DNA from: Candidatus Pristimantibacillus lignocellulolyticus
GTDB taxonomy: Bacteria > Bacillota > Bacilli > Paenibacillales > Paenibacillaceae
Reading direction: 5' to 3'
Length of the DNA: 64,000 nt
NCBI GenBank assembly: GCA_023639215.1
Contig: CP097899.1
Location: forward strand, 1,907,501 to 1,971,500
The notes under the pieces were generated by a model. That model was given only the letters and a program-made list of their open reading frames with translations. It made no database searches and was not told the origin of the DNA. A program made the translations under genes and the position numbers. Shown in pieces: positions 27,407-37,011 of this stretch; the first letter of the stretch is position 1; every line of letters starts with the position of its first letter.

Positions 27407-28009
27407 TTGTCCAATCATTACTATTCAAAGCAACCAACAGTAGCAAGTTCAAAGAAACAACATGAATGGAATTTAAGAGGTTTTAATATTAAGCTGGCCA
27501 CCGATGCTGGAGTATTTTCGAGATCTGGTGTTGATTATGGTAGTCAAGTGTTAATAGAAGTCATGCAATTTGCTGAGAATGCTACCGTATTAGATGTAGG
27601 TTGTGGCTATGGCCCGATTGGAATTACTGCAGCTAAGCTCGCGCCACAAGGTCATATTACAATGATCGACATTAATGAGCGAGCGGTAGAACTAAGCAAA
27701 GCTAATGCAAAACAAAATGGAGTAAGTAATGTGACAGTGTTGCAAAGCGATCTCTATGAATCAGTGAACGATCAAAAGTTTGATTGCATTATTAGTAATC
27801 CACCGATTCGTGCTGGTAAAGTAGTTGTGCATCGTGTTTTCGAAGAAGGTTATAATTTACTTAATGCTGGTGGTAGTATGTGGATTGTTATTCAGAAGAA
27901 GCAAGGTGCCCCTTCAGCATTCGAAAAATTGGAGCAATTATTCGGGGATGTTGAAGAAGTAACTAAAGATAAAGGGTATCGCATTTTCAAGGCAATAAAA
28001 GCTAAATAA
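27407..28009 (+). CDS. Class I SAM-dependent methyltransferase, YbxB/RsmC-like
   Basis: This 200-aa protein resembles Bacillus YbxB and the methyltransferase half of RsmC. The SAM-binding motif LDVGCGYGPIGI (about 62-73), the acidic MIDINERA (about 86) and the catalytic-type SNPPIRAG (about 132) are present. The SNPP motif suggests N-methylation of a base, probably guanosine in rRNA; the target is not known. TTG at 27407 gives an N-terminus (MSNHYYS) like YbxB and follows ggtg; in-frame codons upstream are closer to or before the site. It sits between rplL and rpoB, as YbxB does. Confidence 0.88.
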   Translation: MSNHYYSKQPTVASSKKQHEWNLRGFNIKLATDAGVFSRSGVDYGSQVLIEVMQFAENATVLDVGCGYGPIGITAAKLAPQGHITMIDINERAVELSKANAKQNGVSNVTVLQSDLYESVNDQKFDCIISNPPIRAGKVVVHRVFEEGYNLLNAGGSMWIVIQKKQGAPSAFEKLEQLFGDVEEVTKDKGYRIFKAIKAK

Positions 28010-28053
28010 CAATTTCATGAAAATTATACTGAATAAAATCGAAAACATTTGAC

Positions 28054-28380
28054 TTGACATTTCTAATATGTTAGTATTATGGAATGTCAGCATAAAATTG
28101 CTTATAATCTCTTTAGTTAACTAAAGTGTCAAGTGCCGAATTGTACGCGATTTGAAATAATTTGGTATTTTTGGAGTAAACAGTAAGAATTTGGGCAAAA
28201 TTACTTGATATTACCTTCGTTATCGCGTGACGGATGGTTAACTGCCAGAAACATGCTCTTTTTTCGAACGTATTCGATAAGGGCTTTTCTTTATTTTTAT
28301 GATAACTACAGACATAATGAGTAGTTATCGCAACAGCTGTGGAAATTACGTTGCTGTTAGACAGACATGAGGGGTGAGGT
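28054..28380 (+). promoter_or_regulatory. rpoB promoter and long leader
   Basis: TTGACA at 28054-28059 and TATTAT at 28075-28080 (short 15-nt spacer) form a likely promoter. The roughly 300-nt leader to rpoB holds tttagttaactaaa (28110 region), gataactac...gtagttatc (28300-28329) and gaacgtattcgataagggc structures but no ORF of note. Autogenous control is possible but unproven. Confidence 0.55.
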
Positions 28381-28384
28381 TAAG

Positions 28385-31300
28385 TTGGCAGGACAACTTG
28401 TTCAGTATGGTCGACGTACTCGTAGGAGCTACAGTCGAATCAAAGAGGTGCTGGAAGTCCCGAACCTGATTGAAATCCAACAAAAATCGTATGAGAAGTT
28501 TTTGGATAATGACTTAATTGAGTTATTCCAAGATATCTCTCCGATTTCGGACTTTACGGGCAATTTATCGCTTGAGTTTATTGATTACAGCTTAGGTGAA
28601 CCGAAATATTCAGTCGATGAATCGAAAGAACGGGATGTTACGTTTGCAGCTCCTTTACGTGTGAAAGTACGTTTAATCAACAAGGAGACAGGCGAGGTTA
28701 AGGAACAAGAAGTCTTTATGGGTGATTTCCCACTAATGACAGAGACCGGCACGTTTATTATTAACGGGGCGGAACGCGTTATCGTCAGCCAATTGGTACG
28801 ATCCCCGAGTGTGTATTTCAGCACTAAAGTTGATAAAAACGGTAAAAAAGCATTCACGGCTACTGTAATTCCTAACCGTGGTGCATGGCTTGAACTTGAA
28901 ACTGATGCTAAGGATATCGTCTACGTTCGTATTGACCGTACGCGTAAAATCCCGGTAACAGTACTTCTTCGTGCGCTTGGATTTGGTACTGATGCTGAAA
29001 TTCTTGATCTTCTTGGTCATGATGAATACATCAGCAACACACTTGATAAAGACAGCACAGATTCAACAGAGAAAGCTCTGATTGAAATTTACGAGCGTCT
29101 TCGTCCAGGTGAACCGCCAACATTGGATAACGCTAGAAGCTTGCTAGTTGCTCGTTTCTTCGATCCAAAACGCTATGATTTAGCGAATGTTGGTCGTTAC
29201 AAGATTAATAAGAAGCTTCACATTAAGAACCGTCTTTTCAATCAACGTCTTGCAGAAGATTTGATTGATGCTTCGACTGGTGAAATTGTTGCTGAAAAGG
29301 GACAAGTGATAGACCGTCGTATTCTAGACCAAATTCTTGATCGTCTTGAATCAGATATCGGCTTCAAAACATATTCCGTTGGTAACGGTGTGTTAGAATC
29401 TCATGATATTCCGCTTCAAACGATTAGTGTGTACGCTCCTAATGATGAAAGCAAAATCATCAAAATTATCGCTAACGGTATTATTGATAAATCTGTTAAG
29501 CATATTACGCCTGCAGATATTATCTCTTCTATCAACTACTTCCTTAACTTATTACAAGGTGTAGGCGATGTAGACGATATTGACCATTTAGGTAACCGTC
29601 GTTTGCGTTCAGTTGGCGAATTGCTACAAAACCAATTCCGTATCGGTCTTTCTCGTATGGAACGTGTTGTTCGTGAGAGAATGTCGATTCAGGATGCTAA
29701 TGCTATAACGCCTCAAGCGTTAATTAATATTCGTCCTGTAATTGCATCAATTAAGGAGTTCTTCGGATCTTCTCAATTGTCTCAATTTATGGACCAAACA
29801 AACCCACTAGCGGAATTGACGCATAAGCGTCGTCTATCTGCACTAGGACCTGGTGGTTTGACGCGTGAACGCGCTGGCTTTGAAGTGCGTGACGTTCATA
29901 ACTCTCACTATGGTCGTATGTGTCCGATTGAAACGCCAGAGGGACCAAACATCGGTTTGATCAACTCCTTATCAACATATGCGCGTATCAATGAATATGG
30001 ATTCATTGAAGCTCCATATCGTTGGGTTGATCCTGAAACAGGCATTGTAACAGAGCGTATCTCTTACATGACTGCCGATGAGGAATATAACTATATCGTT
30101 GCACAAGCGAACGCACCGCTTACAGAAGATAGCAAGTTTGCTGAAAAAGAAACGATTGTACGTTTCAATAAGCAAGCAGATAACATCTTAACGATGCCAA
30201 GTAACCGTGTTGACTATATGGACGTATCGCCTAAGCAAGTCGTTTCCGTTGCGACAGCGTTGATTCCATTCTTAGAGAATGATGACTCCAACCGTGCGCT
30301 AATGGGATCGAACATGCAACGTCAAGCAGTGCCTTTGCTTATTCCTAGATCACCACTTGTTGGTACTGGTATGGAGCATAAGGCAGCAAAAGACTCAGGT
30401 GTATGTGTAGTATCCAAATTCGATGGTGTAATCGAACGTGCTACAGCTAATGAAATTCTTCTTCGTCGTGTAGAAATCGTAGACGGTAAGGAAGTACAAG
30501 GTGATCTAGTTAGACATAAGATTCACAAATTTATGCGTTCTAACCAAGGTACTTGTATTAACCAACGTCCACTAGTTCGTAAAGGTGATATCATCAAAAA
30601 AGGTGATATTCTTGCGGATGGTCCTTCTACTGAGAAGGGTGAATTGGCTCTAGGTCGTAACGTGGTTGTCGCGTTTATGACTTGGGAAGGTTATAACTAT
30701 GAGGATGCTATCCTTCTTAGTGAAAAACTAGTTAAAGAAGATGTTTATACATCTATCCATATTGAAGAGTATGAATCTGAAGCTCGTGATACGAAGCTTG
30801 GACCAGAGGAAATTACTCGTGATATTCCTAACGTTGGTGAAGATGCACTTCGCAACCTTGATGAGCGTGGTATTATCCGCGTCGGTGCTGAAATCAATTC
30901 TGGTGACATTCTAGTTGGTAAAGTTACGCCTAAAGGTGTAACGGAACTTACTGCTGAGGAACGTCTACTACATGCGATCTTTGGTGAGAAAGCTCGTGAA
31001 GTTCGTGATACTTCTCTACGTGTACCGCATGGTACAACTGGTATCGTTGTTGATGTTAAAGTATTTACTCGTGAAAATGGCGATGAGCTTCCACCGGGAG
31101 TTAATCATCTAGTACGTGTGTACATTGCTCAAAAACGTAAAATATCTGAAGGCGATAAAATGGCGGGACGTCACGGTAACAAAGGTGTCATCGCACGTAT
31201 TATGGCAGAAGAAGATATGCCGTTCTTACCAGATGGAACTCCAGTAGAGGTTGTTCTTAACCCACTAGGTGTACCATCACGTATGAACATCGGTCAAGCG

Positions 31301-32005
31301 CTAGAGGTTCACTTAGGTATGGCTTGTAAATTACTTGGAATTCATGCTGCAACTCCAGTATTCGATGGTGCCAATGAGAATGACGTCTTCGATACTATGG
31401 AAGAAGCTGGAATGAATCGTAATGGTAAAACTATACTTTATGATGGACGTACTGGTGATGAGTTCGAACGTGAAGTTACAGTTGGTGTCATGTACATGAT
31501 CAAACTGGCCCACATGGTTGAAGATAAAATCCATGCTCGTTCTACTGGTCCTTACTCACTTGTTACGCAACAGCCACTTGGAGGTAAAGCTCAATTTGGT
31601 GGACAGCGTTTCGGTGAGATGGAGGTTTGGGCACTTGAAGCATATGGTGCCGCTTATACACTACAAGAAATTCTTACTGTTAAATCCGATGACGTTGTTG
31701 GTCGTGTGAAAACATACGAGTCAATCGTAAAAGGTGAAAATGTTCCAGAACCAGGTGTTCCAGAATCATTCAAAGTATTGATCAAGGAGCTTCAAAGTTT
31801 GGGTATGGATGTTAAGATCCTATCGGAAGACGAAGAAGAGATCGAAATGAAAGAGATGGATGACGACGATGACGGCACAAGCGAAAAGCTTAACCTAGAC
31901 GACGTTGAAGTTGATGCATTCGAAACTGCTCCTGTAGTTGCTAGTAGTTCAGAATCAGAAGATGATGAATTTACTGAAGAAGAAGATAATCTTGATTTAG
32001 CATAA
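28385..32005 (+). CDS. rpoB: DNA-directed RNA polymerase subunit beta
   Basis: RpoB (1206 aa) forms half of the polymerase active centre. All major beta domains are present. The rifampicin region starts at F460 (FGSSQLSQFMDQTNPLAEL) and continues THKRRLSALGPGG with no change at the usual resistance positions. A strongly acidic C-terminal tail (about 1155-1206) follows the conserved end. TTG at 28385 is chosen because ggtgagg is 6 nt before it and the product starts MAGQLVQYG like other RpoB; the ATG at 28367 lies before the site. rpoC follows. Confidence 0.97.
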   Translation: MAGQLVQYGRRTRRSYSRIKEVLEVPNLIEIQQKSYEKFLDNDLIELFQDISPISDFTGNLSLEFIDYSLGEPKYSVDESKERDVTFAAPLRVKVRLINKETGEVKEQEVFMGDFPLMTETGTFIINGAERVIVSQLVRSPSVYFSTKVDKNGKKAFTATVIPNRGAWLELETDAKDIVYVRIDRTRKIPVTVLLRALGFGTDAEILDLLGHDEYISNTLDKDSTDSTEKALIEIYERLRPGEPPTLDNARSLLVARFFDPKRYDLANVGRYKINKKLHIKNRLFNQRLAEDLIDASTGEIVAEKGQVIDRRILDQILDRLESDIGFKTYSVGNGVLESHDIPLQTISVYAPNDESKIIKIIANGIIDKSVKHITPADIISSINYFLNLLQGVGDVDDIDHLGNRRLRSVGELLQNQFRIGLSRMERVVRERMSIQDANAITPQALINIRPVIASIKEFFGSSQLSQFMDQTNPLAELTHKRRLSALGPGGLTRERAGFEVRDVHNSHYGRMCPIETPEGPNIGLINSLSTYARINEYGFIEAPYRWVDPETGIVTERISYMTADEEYNYIVAQANAPLTEDSKFAEKETIVRFNKQADNILTMPSNRVDYMDVSPKQVVSVATALIPFLENDDSNRALMGSNMQRQAVPLLIPRSPLVGTGMEHKAAKDSGVCVVSKFDGVIERATANEILLRRVEIVDGKEVQGDLVRHKIHKFMRSNQGTCINQRPLVRKGDIIKKGDILADGPSTEKGELALGRNVVVAFMTWEGYNYEDAILLSEKLVKEDVYTSIHIEEYESEARDTKLGPEEITRDIPNVGEDALRNLDERGIIRVGAEINSGDILVGKVTPKGVTELTAEERLLHAIFGEKAREVRDTSLRVPHGTTGIVVDVKVFTRENGDELPPGVNHLVRVYIAQKRKISEGDKMAGRHGNKGVIARIMAEEDMPFLPDGTPVEVVLNPLGVPSRMNIGQALEVHLGMACKLLGIHAATPVFDGANENDVFDTMEEAGMNRNGKTILYDGRTGDEFEREVTVGVMYMIKLAHMVEDKIHARSTGPYSLVTQQPLGGKAQFGGQRFGEMEVWALEAYGAAYTLQEILTVKSDDVVGRVKTYESIVKGENVPEPGVPESFKVLIKELQSLGMDVKILSEDEEEIEMKEMDDDDDGTSEKLNLDDVEVDAFETAPVVASSSESEDDEFTEEEDNLDLA

Positions 32006-32012
32006 TTTCACA

Positions 32013-32073
32013 AAGCACAAACTAAGCTTCAGTCAGTGTAGAGAATACTCTCGCTGATTGAAGTTTGGTGCTT
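32013..32073 (+). other. rpoB-rpoC intercistronic stem-loop
   Basis: The spacer folds into a long hairpin: aagcac-aaact pairs with agttt-ggtgctt, and cttcagtcag pairs with ctgattgaag, around a loop with gagaatactctc. No T run follows. It occupies nearly the whole spacer, so it may be an RNA-processing or pausing site. Confidence 0.65.
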
Positions 32074-32112
32074 AATAAGACATAGTCATACATGACGAAG
32101 GAGGGTTGCTCC

Positions 32113-35100
32113 TTGTTGGACGTGAACAACTTCGAGTATATGAAAATTGGTTTGGCATCGCCAGACAAGATTCGCTCATGGTCCCGCGGAGAGGTTAAAA
32201 AGCCGGAAACCATCAATTATAGAACGTTGAAACCGGAGAAAGAGGGTCTTTTCTGTGAAAAGATTTTCGGACCAACAAAGGACTGGGAATGTCATTGCGG
32301 TAAATACAAACGTGTACGTTATAAAGGTGTAGTTTGTGATCGCTGTGGTGTTGAAGTCACTCGTGCTAAAGTACGTCGTGAACGTATGGCACACATTGAA
32401 TTAGCAGCGCCTGTTACTCATATTTGGTACTTTAAAGGTATTCCAAGTCGTATGGGGCTAGCGCTAGATATGTCTCCTCGTTCTCTAGAAGAGATTATCT
32501 ATTTTGCATCATATGTTGTAACTGATCCTGGTGAAACTCCACTTGAGAAAAAACAACTATTGTCCGAGAAGGAATATCGTAGCTACCGTGAAAAATACGG
32601 TTATGGTTTCCAAGCAGGCATGGGTGCTGAAGCTGTTAAGAAATTGCTTCAAGATATCGATATTGAAGGTGAACTTGTAACGTTGAAGGAAGAATTGCGC
32701 ACTGCTCAAGGCCAACGTCGTAATCGTGCGATTAAACGTCTTGAAGTAGTAGAAGCATTCCGTAATTCCGGTAATATGCCTGAGTGGATGGTTATGGATG
32801 TACTTCCTGTCATTCCTCCAGAACTTCGTCCGATGGTTCAACTAGATGGTGGCCGTTTTGCTACATCTGACTTGAACGATCTGTATCGTCGTGTTATTAA
32901 CCGTAATAACCGCCTAAAACGTCTTCTTGATCTTGGTGCTCCTGATATTATCGTGCAAAATGAGAAACGTATGCTTCAAGAAGCTGTTGATGCATTGATC
33001 GATAATGGTCGTCGTGGCCGCCCTGTAACGGGTCCTGGTAACCGTCCTTTGAAATCATTGTCTCATATGCTTAAAGGTAAACAAGGACGTTTCCGTCAGA
33101 ACTTACTAGGTAAACGTGTTGACTATTCTGGTCGTTCGGTTATCGTTGTAGGTCCTAACTTGAAAATGTACCAATGTGGTCTACCAAAAGAAATGGCGCT
33201 AGAATTGTTCAAGCCTTTCGTTATGAAAGAACTTGTTAACAAAGGTCTAGCACATAACATTAAGAGTGCTAAGCGTAAAGTTGAGCGTGTAAGTGGAGAA
33301 GTTTGGGATGTGCTTGAAGAAGTTATTAAAGAGCATCCGGTTCTTCTAAACCGTGCCCCAACCTTGCATAGACTTGGTATTCAAGCTTTTGAACCGATCC
33401 TTGTTGAAGGTCGCGCAATTAAATTGCATCCATTAGTATGTACAGCTTATAACGCTGACTTCGATGGTGACCAAATGGCGGTTCACGTTCCATTGTCTGC
33501 TGAAGCGCAAGCTGAAGCGCGTATGCTGATGCTAGCTTCTGGTAACATCTTGAACCCTAAAGATGGTAAACCAGTAGTAACACCGTCTCAGGATATGGTT
33601 CTAGGTTCATTCTACCTTACAATGGACAACAAAGAAGCTAAAGGTAGTGGCGGTATTTATGCTACGGTGAACGAAGTAGTTTCTGCTTATCAACGTGGTG
33701 CTGCAGCTCTTCATGCTCGTATTGTTATCCCTGCTAAAGCATTGAACAAATCAAGCTTTACAGACAAACAAAACGCAGCGCTTCTTTGCACAACAATAGG
33801 TAAAGTAATTTTCAACGAAATATTCCCATCTGAATTCCCATATATCAACGAAGCTACTAAAACTAACTTGATAAATGGTATTCCTGATCACTATTTCGTG
33901 TACGAAAAAGGTGCTGACCTACAAAAAATTATGAATGACTTCCCGATAGCTCCTGCAGTTGGTAAAGACTACCTAGGAACAATTATCGCGGAATGTTTCC
34001 GTAAATATCACACAACTAAAACGTCTGTCATTCTAGACTTGATCAAACAACTTGGTTTCACTTACTCTACTAAAGCTGGTATTACTATCGGCGTAGCTGA
34101 TATTATCATTCCATCTGAAAAAGCTGGAATCATGAAACTTTCAGAAGAAAAAGTAGCAACAGTTATGAACCAATATCGTCGTGGTCTTATTACGAATGAA
34201 GAGCGTTATGACCGTATCATTAGCATTTGGAGTAAGTGTAAGGATGAAATTACAGATGTCCTAATGAAATCTATGGACCGCTATAATAACATCATGCTTA
34301 TGGTTGACTCTAAAGCCCGTGGTAATAAATCTCAAATTACACAACTAGGTGGTATGCGTGGTCTAATGGCCAATCCATCTGGTCGTATCATTGAGTTACC
34401 GATCAAATCTAACTTCCGTGAAGGCCTTACAGTACTAGAGTACTTTATCTCTACGCATGGTGCGCGTAAAGGTCTTGCCGATACAGCGTTACGTACAGCC
34501 GATTCAGGTTACCTGACTCGTCGTCTAGTTGACGTAGCACAAGATGTAATCGTTCGTGAAGAAGATTGCGGTACTGATAAAGGCTTTATTGTTAGCAAAA
34601 TTCAAGATGGTAAAGAGGTTATTGAAGACCTATTTGACCGTATTGAAGGTCGCTATTCATTCGAAACGGTTCGTCATCCGAAAACTGGAGAAATTCTAGT
34701 TAACCGTAATGAACTTATCGATGCAGATAAAGCTGAAACAATCGTTGAAGCCGGTGTTGAAAAGCTTCAAATTCGTTCTGTACTTAGCTGTCGTGCTCGT
34801 CACGGTGTATGTAAAGTATGTTATGGTCGTAACCTTGCTACTGGTAAACATGTTGAGATTGGTGAAGCGGTTGGTATTATCGCAGCTCAATCTATCGGTG
34901 AGCCAGGAACACAGTTGACAATGCGTACGTTCCATACGGGCGGTGTAGCCGGAGATGATATTACACAAGGTCTTCCGCGTATCCAAGAACTATTCGAAGC
35001 ACGTAATCCTAAAGGTCAAGCGCTTATTTCTGAGCTTGATGGTGTCGTGAAGAAAATTCACGAAACAAAAGATCGTCGTGTTATTGAAATTCAAGGTGAA

Positions 35101-35739
35101 GCAGAATCCAAAGAATATCCTGTTACTTACGGATCTCGTATCCGTGTAACTGAAGGTCAGCATGTTGAAGCCGGAGATGAACTTACTGATGGTTCTATCG
35201 ACCCTAAAGATATGCTTCGTATCAAAGGTATTCGTGGCGTTCAAAACTATATTCTACAAGAAGTACAACGCGTATATCGTAACCAAGGTGTAGAAATCAA
35301 TGATAAACACATTGAGGTTATGATTAAGCAAATGCTACGTAAAATCCGTATCGTTATTGCGGGTGATACTACTCTATTACCAGGTTCATTCGTGGATATG
35401 CATGAATATGAAGCGGCGAACTTAGATGCAATTCTTACGGGTAAAGATCCAGCTATTGCTAAGCCTGTATTACTTGGTATTACTAAAGCATCTCTTGAAA
35501 CTGATTCCTTCTTGTCTGCCGCATCATTCCAAGAAACAACACGTGTTCTTACTGATGCAGCGATTAAAGGTAAAGTTGACCAATTGCTTGGTCTTAAAGA
35601 GAATGTTATTATCGGTAAGCTAATCCCTGCCGGTACTGGTATGCAACGTTACCGTAACATTCGCTTTGCAGGTATTGAAGAGAATGCTGGAACAGCGGTT
35701 CTTTCAGATGAGCAAAGTGAAGCGATTGCTGTAGAATAA
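32113..35739 (+). CDS. rpoC: DNA-directed RNA polymerase subunit beta'
   Basis: RpoC (1208 aa) carries the catalytic magnesium site NADFDGD at 447-453. The N-terminal zinc ribbon (CHCGKYKRVR...CDRCG, near 60-78) and the second zinc site ending CRARHGVCKVC are intact, as is the trigger-loop region. TTG at 32113 gives the usual start LDVNNFEYM and follows aaggaggg by 8 nt; the ATG 21 nt upstream precedes this site. A terminator closes the rpoBC unit. Confidence 0.97.
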   Translation: MLDVNNFEYMKIGLASPDKIRSWSRGEVKKPETINYRTLKPEKEGLFCEKIFGPTKDWECHCGKYKRVRYKGVVCDRCGVEVTRAKVRRERMAHIELAAPVTHIWYFKGIPSRMGLALDMSPRSLEEIIYFASYVVTDPGETPLEKKQLLSEKEYRSYREKYGYGFQAGMGAEAVKKLLQDIDIEGELVTLKEELRTAQGQRRNRAIKRLEVVEAFRNSGNMPEWMVMDVLPVIPPELRPMVQLDGGRFATSDLNDLYRRVINRNNRLKRLLDLGAPDIIVQNEKRMLQEAVDALIDNGRRGRPVTGPGNRPLKSLSHMLKGKQGRFRQNLLGKRVDYSGRSVIVVGPNLKMYQCGLPKEMALELFKPFVMKELVNKGLAHNIKSAKRKVERVSGEVWDVLEEVIKEHPVLLNRAPTLHRLGIQAFEPILVEGRAIKLHPLVCTAYNADFDGDQMAVHVPLSAEAQAEARMLMLASGNILNPKDGKPVVTPSQDMVLGSFYLTMDNKEAKGSGGIYATVNEVVSAYQRGAAALHARIVIPAKALNKSSFTDKQNAALLCTTIGKVIFNEIFPSEFPYINEATKTNLINGIPDHYFVYEKGADLQKIMNDFPIAPAVGKDYLGTIIAECFRKYHTTKTSVILDLIKQLGFTYSTKAGITIGVADIIIPSEKAGIMKLSEEKVATVMNQYRRGLITNEERYDRIISIWSKCKDEITDVLMKSMDRYNNIMLMVDSKARGNKSQITQLGGMRGLMANPSGRIIELPIKSNFREGLTVLEYFISTHGARKGLADTALRTADSGYLTRRLVDVAQDVIVREEDCGTDKGFIVSKIQDGKEVIEDLFDRIEGRYSFETVRHPKTGEILVNRNELIDADKAETIVEAGVEKLQIRSVLSCRARHGVCKVCYGRNLATGKHVEIGEAVGIIAAQSIGEPGTQLTMRTFHTGGVAGDDITQGLPRIQELFEARNPKGQALISELDGVVKKIHETKDRRVIEIQGEAESKEYPVTYGSRIRVTEGQHVEAGDELTDGSIDPKDMLRIKGIRGVQNYILQEVQRVYRNQGVEINDKHIEVMIKQMLRKIRIVIAGDTTLLPGSFVDMHEYEAANLDAILTGKDPAIAKPVLLGITKASLETDSFLSAASFQETTRVLTDAAIKGKVDQLLGLKENVIIGKLIPAGTGMQRYRNIRFAGIEENAGTAVLSDEQSEAIAVE

Positions 35740-35758
35740 GCTTAATTGCTGTTAAATC

Positions 35759-35811
35759 AAGCGGTAGATTTTCATCACGTTTACGTGTATGGAGGTCTAC
35801 CGCTTTTTTAT
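35759..35811 (+). terminator. rpoC terminator
   Basis: The stem aagcggtaga/tctaccgctt with a 27-nt structured loop is followed by TTTTT. It lies 20 nt after rpoC and separates it from the str operon. Confidence 0.9.
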
Positions 35812-35866
35812 TGCAATGAAAAGTTGTATCATTCTGAATTAATCAAGTAAAGAGTTCGTCGACTGC

Positions 35867-35896
35867 TTGACATAACCTATTACTTAATGTTAATAT
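35867..35896 (+). promoter_or_regulatory. Promoter of rpsL-rpsG-fusA-tuf
   Basis: TTGACA at 35867-35872 with TAATAT at 35891-35896 (18-nt spacer) precedes a leader of about 120 nt and rpsL. The 35740-36026 interval has no gene; an L7Ae-family gene often found here in Bacillales was not seen. Confidence 0.65.
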
Positions 35897-36026
35897 ATCG
35901 TAGTGCGCCTAGTGGTCGGGTATGGGTATATGCAACTTCATTATGAACCGCCTGGATCTGTGGGCTTGAATATGGGTGAGATGTCTACCAATATAAATGA
36001 CATAATTATGGGAAGGGGGTGGCAAC

Positions 36027-36446
36027 ATGCCAACAATTAATCAGCTAGTTCGTAAAGGACGCCAAGCTAAAGTTGTTAAATCAAAATCACCAGCATTGCA
36101 AAGAGGTTTCAATGCTCTTAAACGTGAAGCTACTGAAACTAGATCTCCACAAAAACGTGGTGTTTGTACTCGTGTAGGTACTATGACTCCAAGGAAGCCG
36201 AACTCCGCGCTTCGTAAATATGCCCGTGTACGTCTTACTAACCGTGTAGAGGTTACAGCGTACATTCCAGGTATCGGACATAACCTTCAAGAGCACAGCG
36301 TGGTACTTATCCGCGGTGGTCGAGTAAAAGACTTAGCAGGAGTTCGTTATCACATCGTTCGTGGTGCGCTTGATACTGCAGGTGTAAATAACCGTATGCA
36401 AGCTCGTTCTAAATATGGTACTAAACGTCCTAAAGTTAAAAAATAA
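36027..36446 (+). CDS. rpsL: 30S ribosomal protein S12
   Basis: S12 (139 aa) lies at the decoding centre and controls accuracy. The protein matches Bacillales S12 in length and sequence. Two residues in its decoding loops are unusual: R56 in TPRKPNSALRK (codon agg at 36192-36194), where most bacteria have Lys, and A104 in VKDLAGVRYH (codon gca at 36336-36338), where Pro is near-universal. These positions correspond to E. coli K43 and P91, both known sites of streptomycin-resistance or -dependence mutations. K101 (E. coli K88) is unchanged. Whether the changes are natural to this lineage is unknown. The ribosome site is aagggggtgg; rpsG follows. Confidence 0.97.
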   Translation: MPTINQLVRKGRQAKVVKSKSPALQRGFNALKREATETRSPQKRGVCTRVGTMTPRKPNSALRKYARVRLTNRVEVTAYIPGIGHNLQEHSVVLIRGGRVKDLAGVRYHIVRGALDTAGVNNRMQARSKYGTKRPKVKK

Positions 36447-36513
36447 TGGCAACTCCTAATCGGAGCAATGTTAGACCAACACAAATTATTTATTGAAGAA
36501 AGGGGGACTTCTA

Positions 36514-36984
36514 ATGCCACGCAAAGGTCCTGTAACAAAACGCGATGTGCTACCAGATCCGTTGTATAATTCAAAGTTGGTAACTCGTCTTATCAACCGT
36601 ATTATGTTGGACGGTAAGAGAGGAACTGCACAAACGATTCTTTATGATGCATTCAAATTGGTTCAAGAACGTTCTGGAAATGATCCAATGGAAGTTTTTG
36701 AAGCAGCAATGAAAAACATCATGCCTGTACTTGAGGTTAAAGCTCGCCGTGTAGGTGGTGCTAACTATCAAGTGCCTATCGAAGTTAAACCTGAACGTCG
36801 TACTGCTCTTGCATTACGTTGGTTGGTTAACTACTCCCGTAACCGCGGTGAGAAAACGATGGAAGAACGTTTGGCGGCTGAAATCATGGATGCATCTAAC
36901 AACACTGGTGCAGCTGTGAAGAAACGCGAAGATACACACAAAATGGCTGAAGCTAACAAAGCTTTCGCTCACTACCGTTGGTAG
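36514..36984 (+). CDS. rpsG: 30S ribosomal protein S7
   Basis: S7 (156 aa) nucleates the 30S head and contacts E-site tRNA. The conserved N-terminus (MPRKGPVTKRDVLPDP) and the VGGANYQVPIEV segment are present. The ATG at 36514 follows aaagggggac; the TTG 21 nt upstream precedes this site. fusA begins 27 nt after its stop. Confidence 0.97.
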   Translation: MPRKGPVTKRDVLPDPLYNSKLVTRLINRIMLDGKRGTAQTILYDAFKLVQERSGNDPMEVFEAAMKNIMPVLEVKARRVGGANYQVPIEVKPERRTALALRWLVNYSRNRGEKTMEERLAAEIMDASNNTGAAVKKREDTHKMAEANKAFAHYRW

Positions 36985-37011
36985 GATAAACCACGAAAAG
37001 AGGAAAATTCG

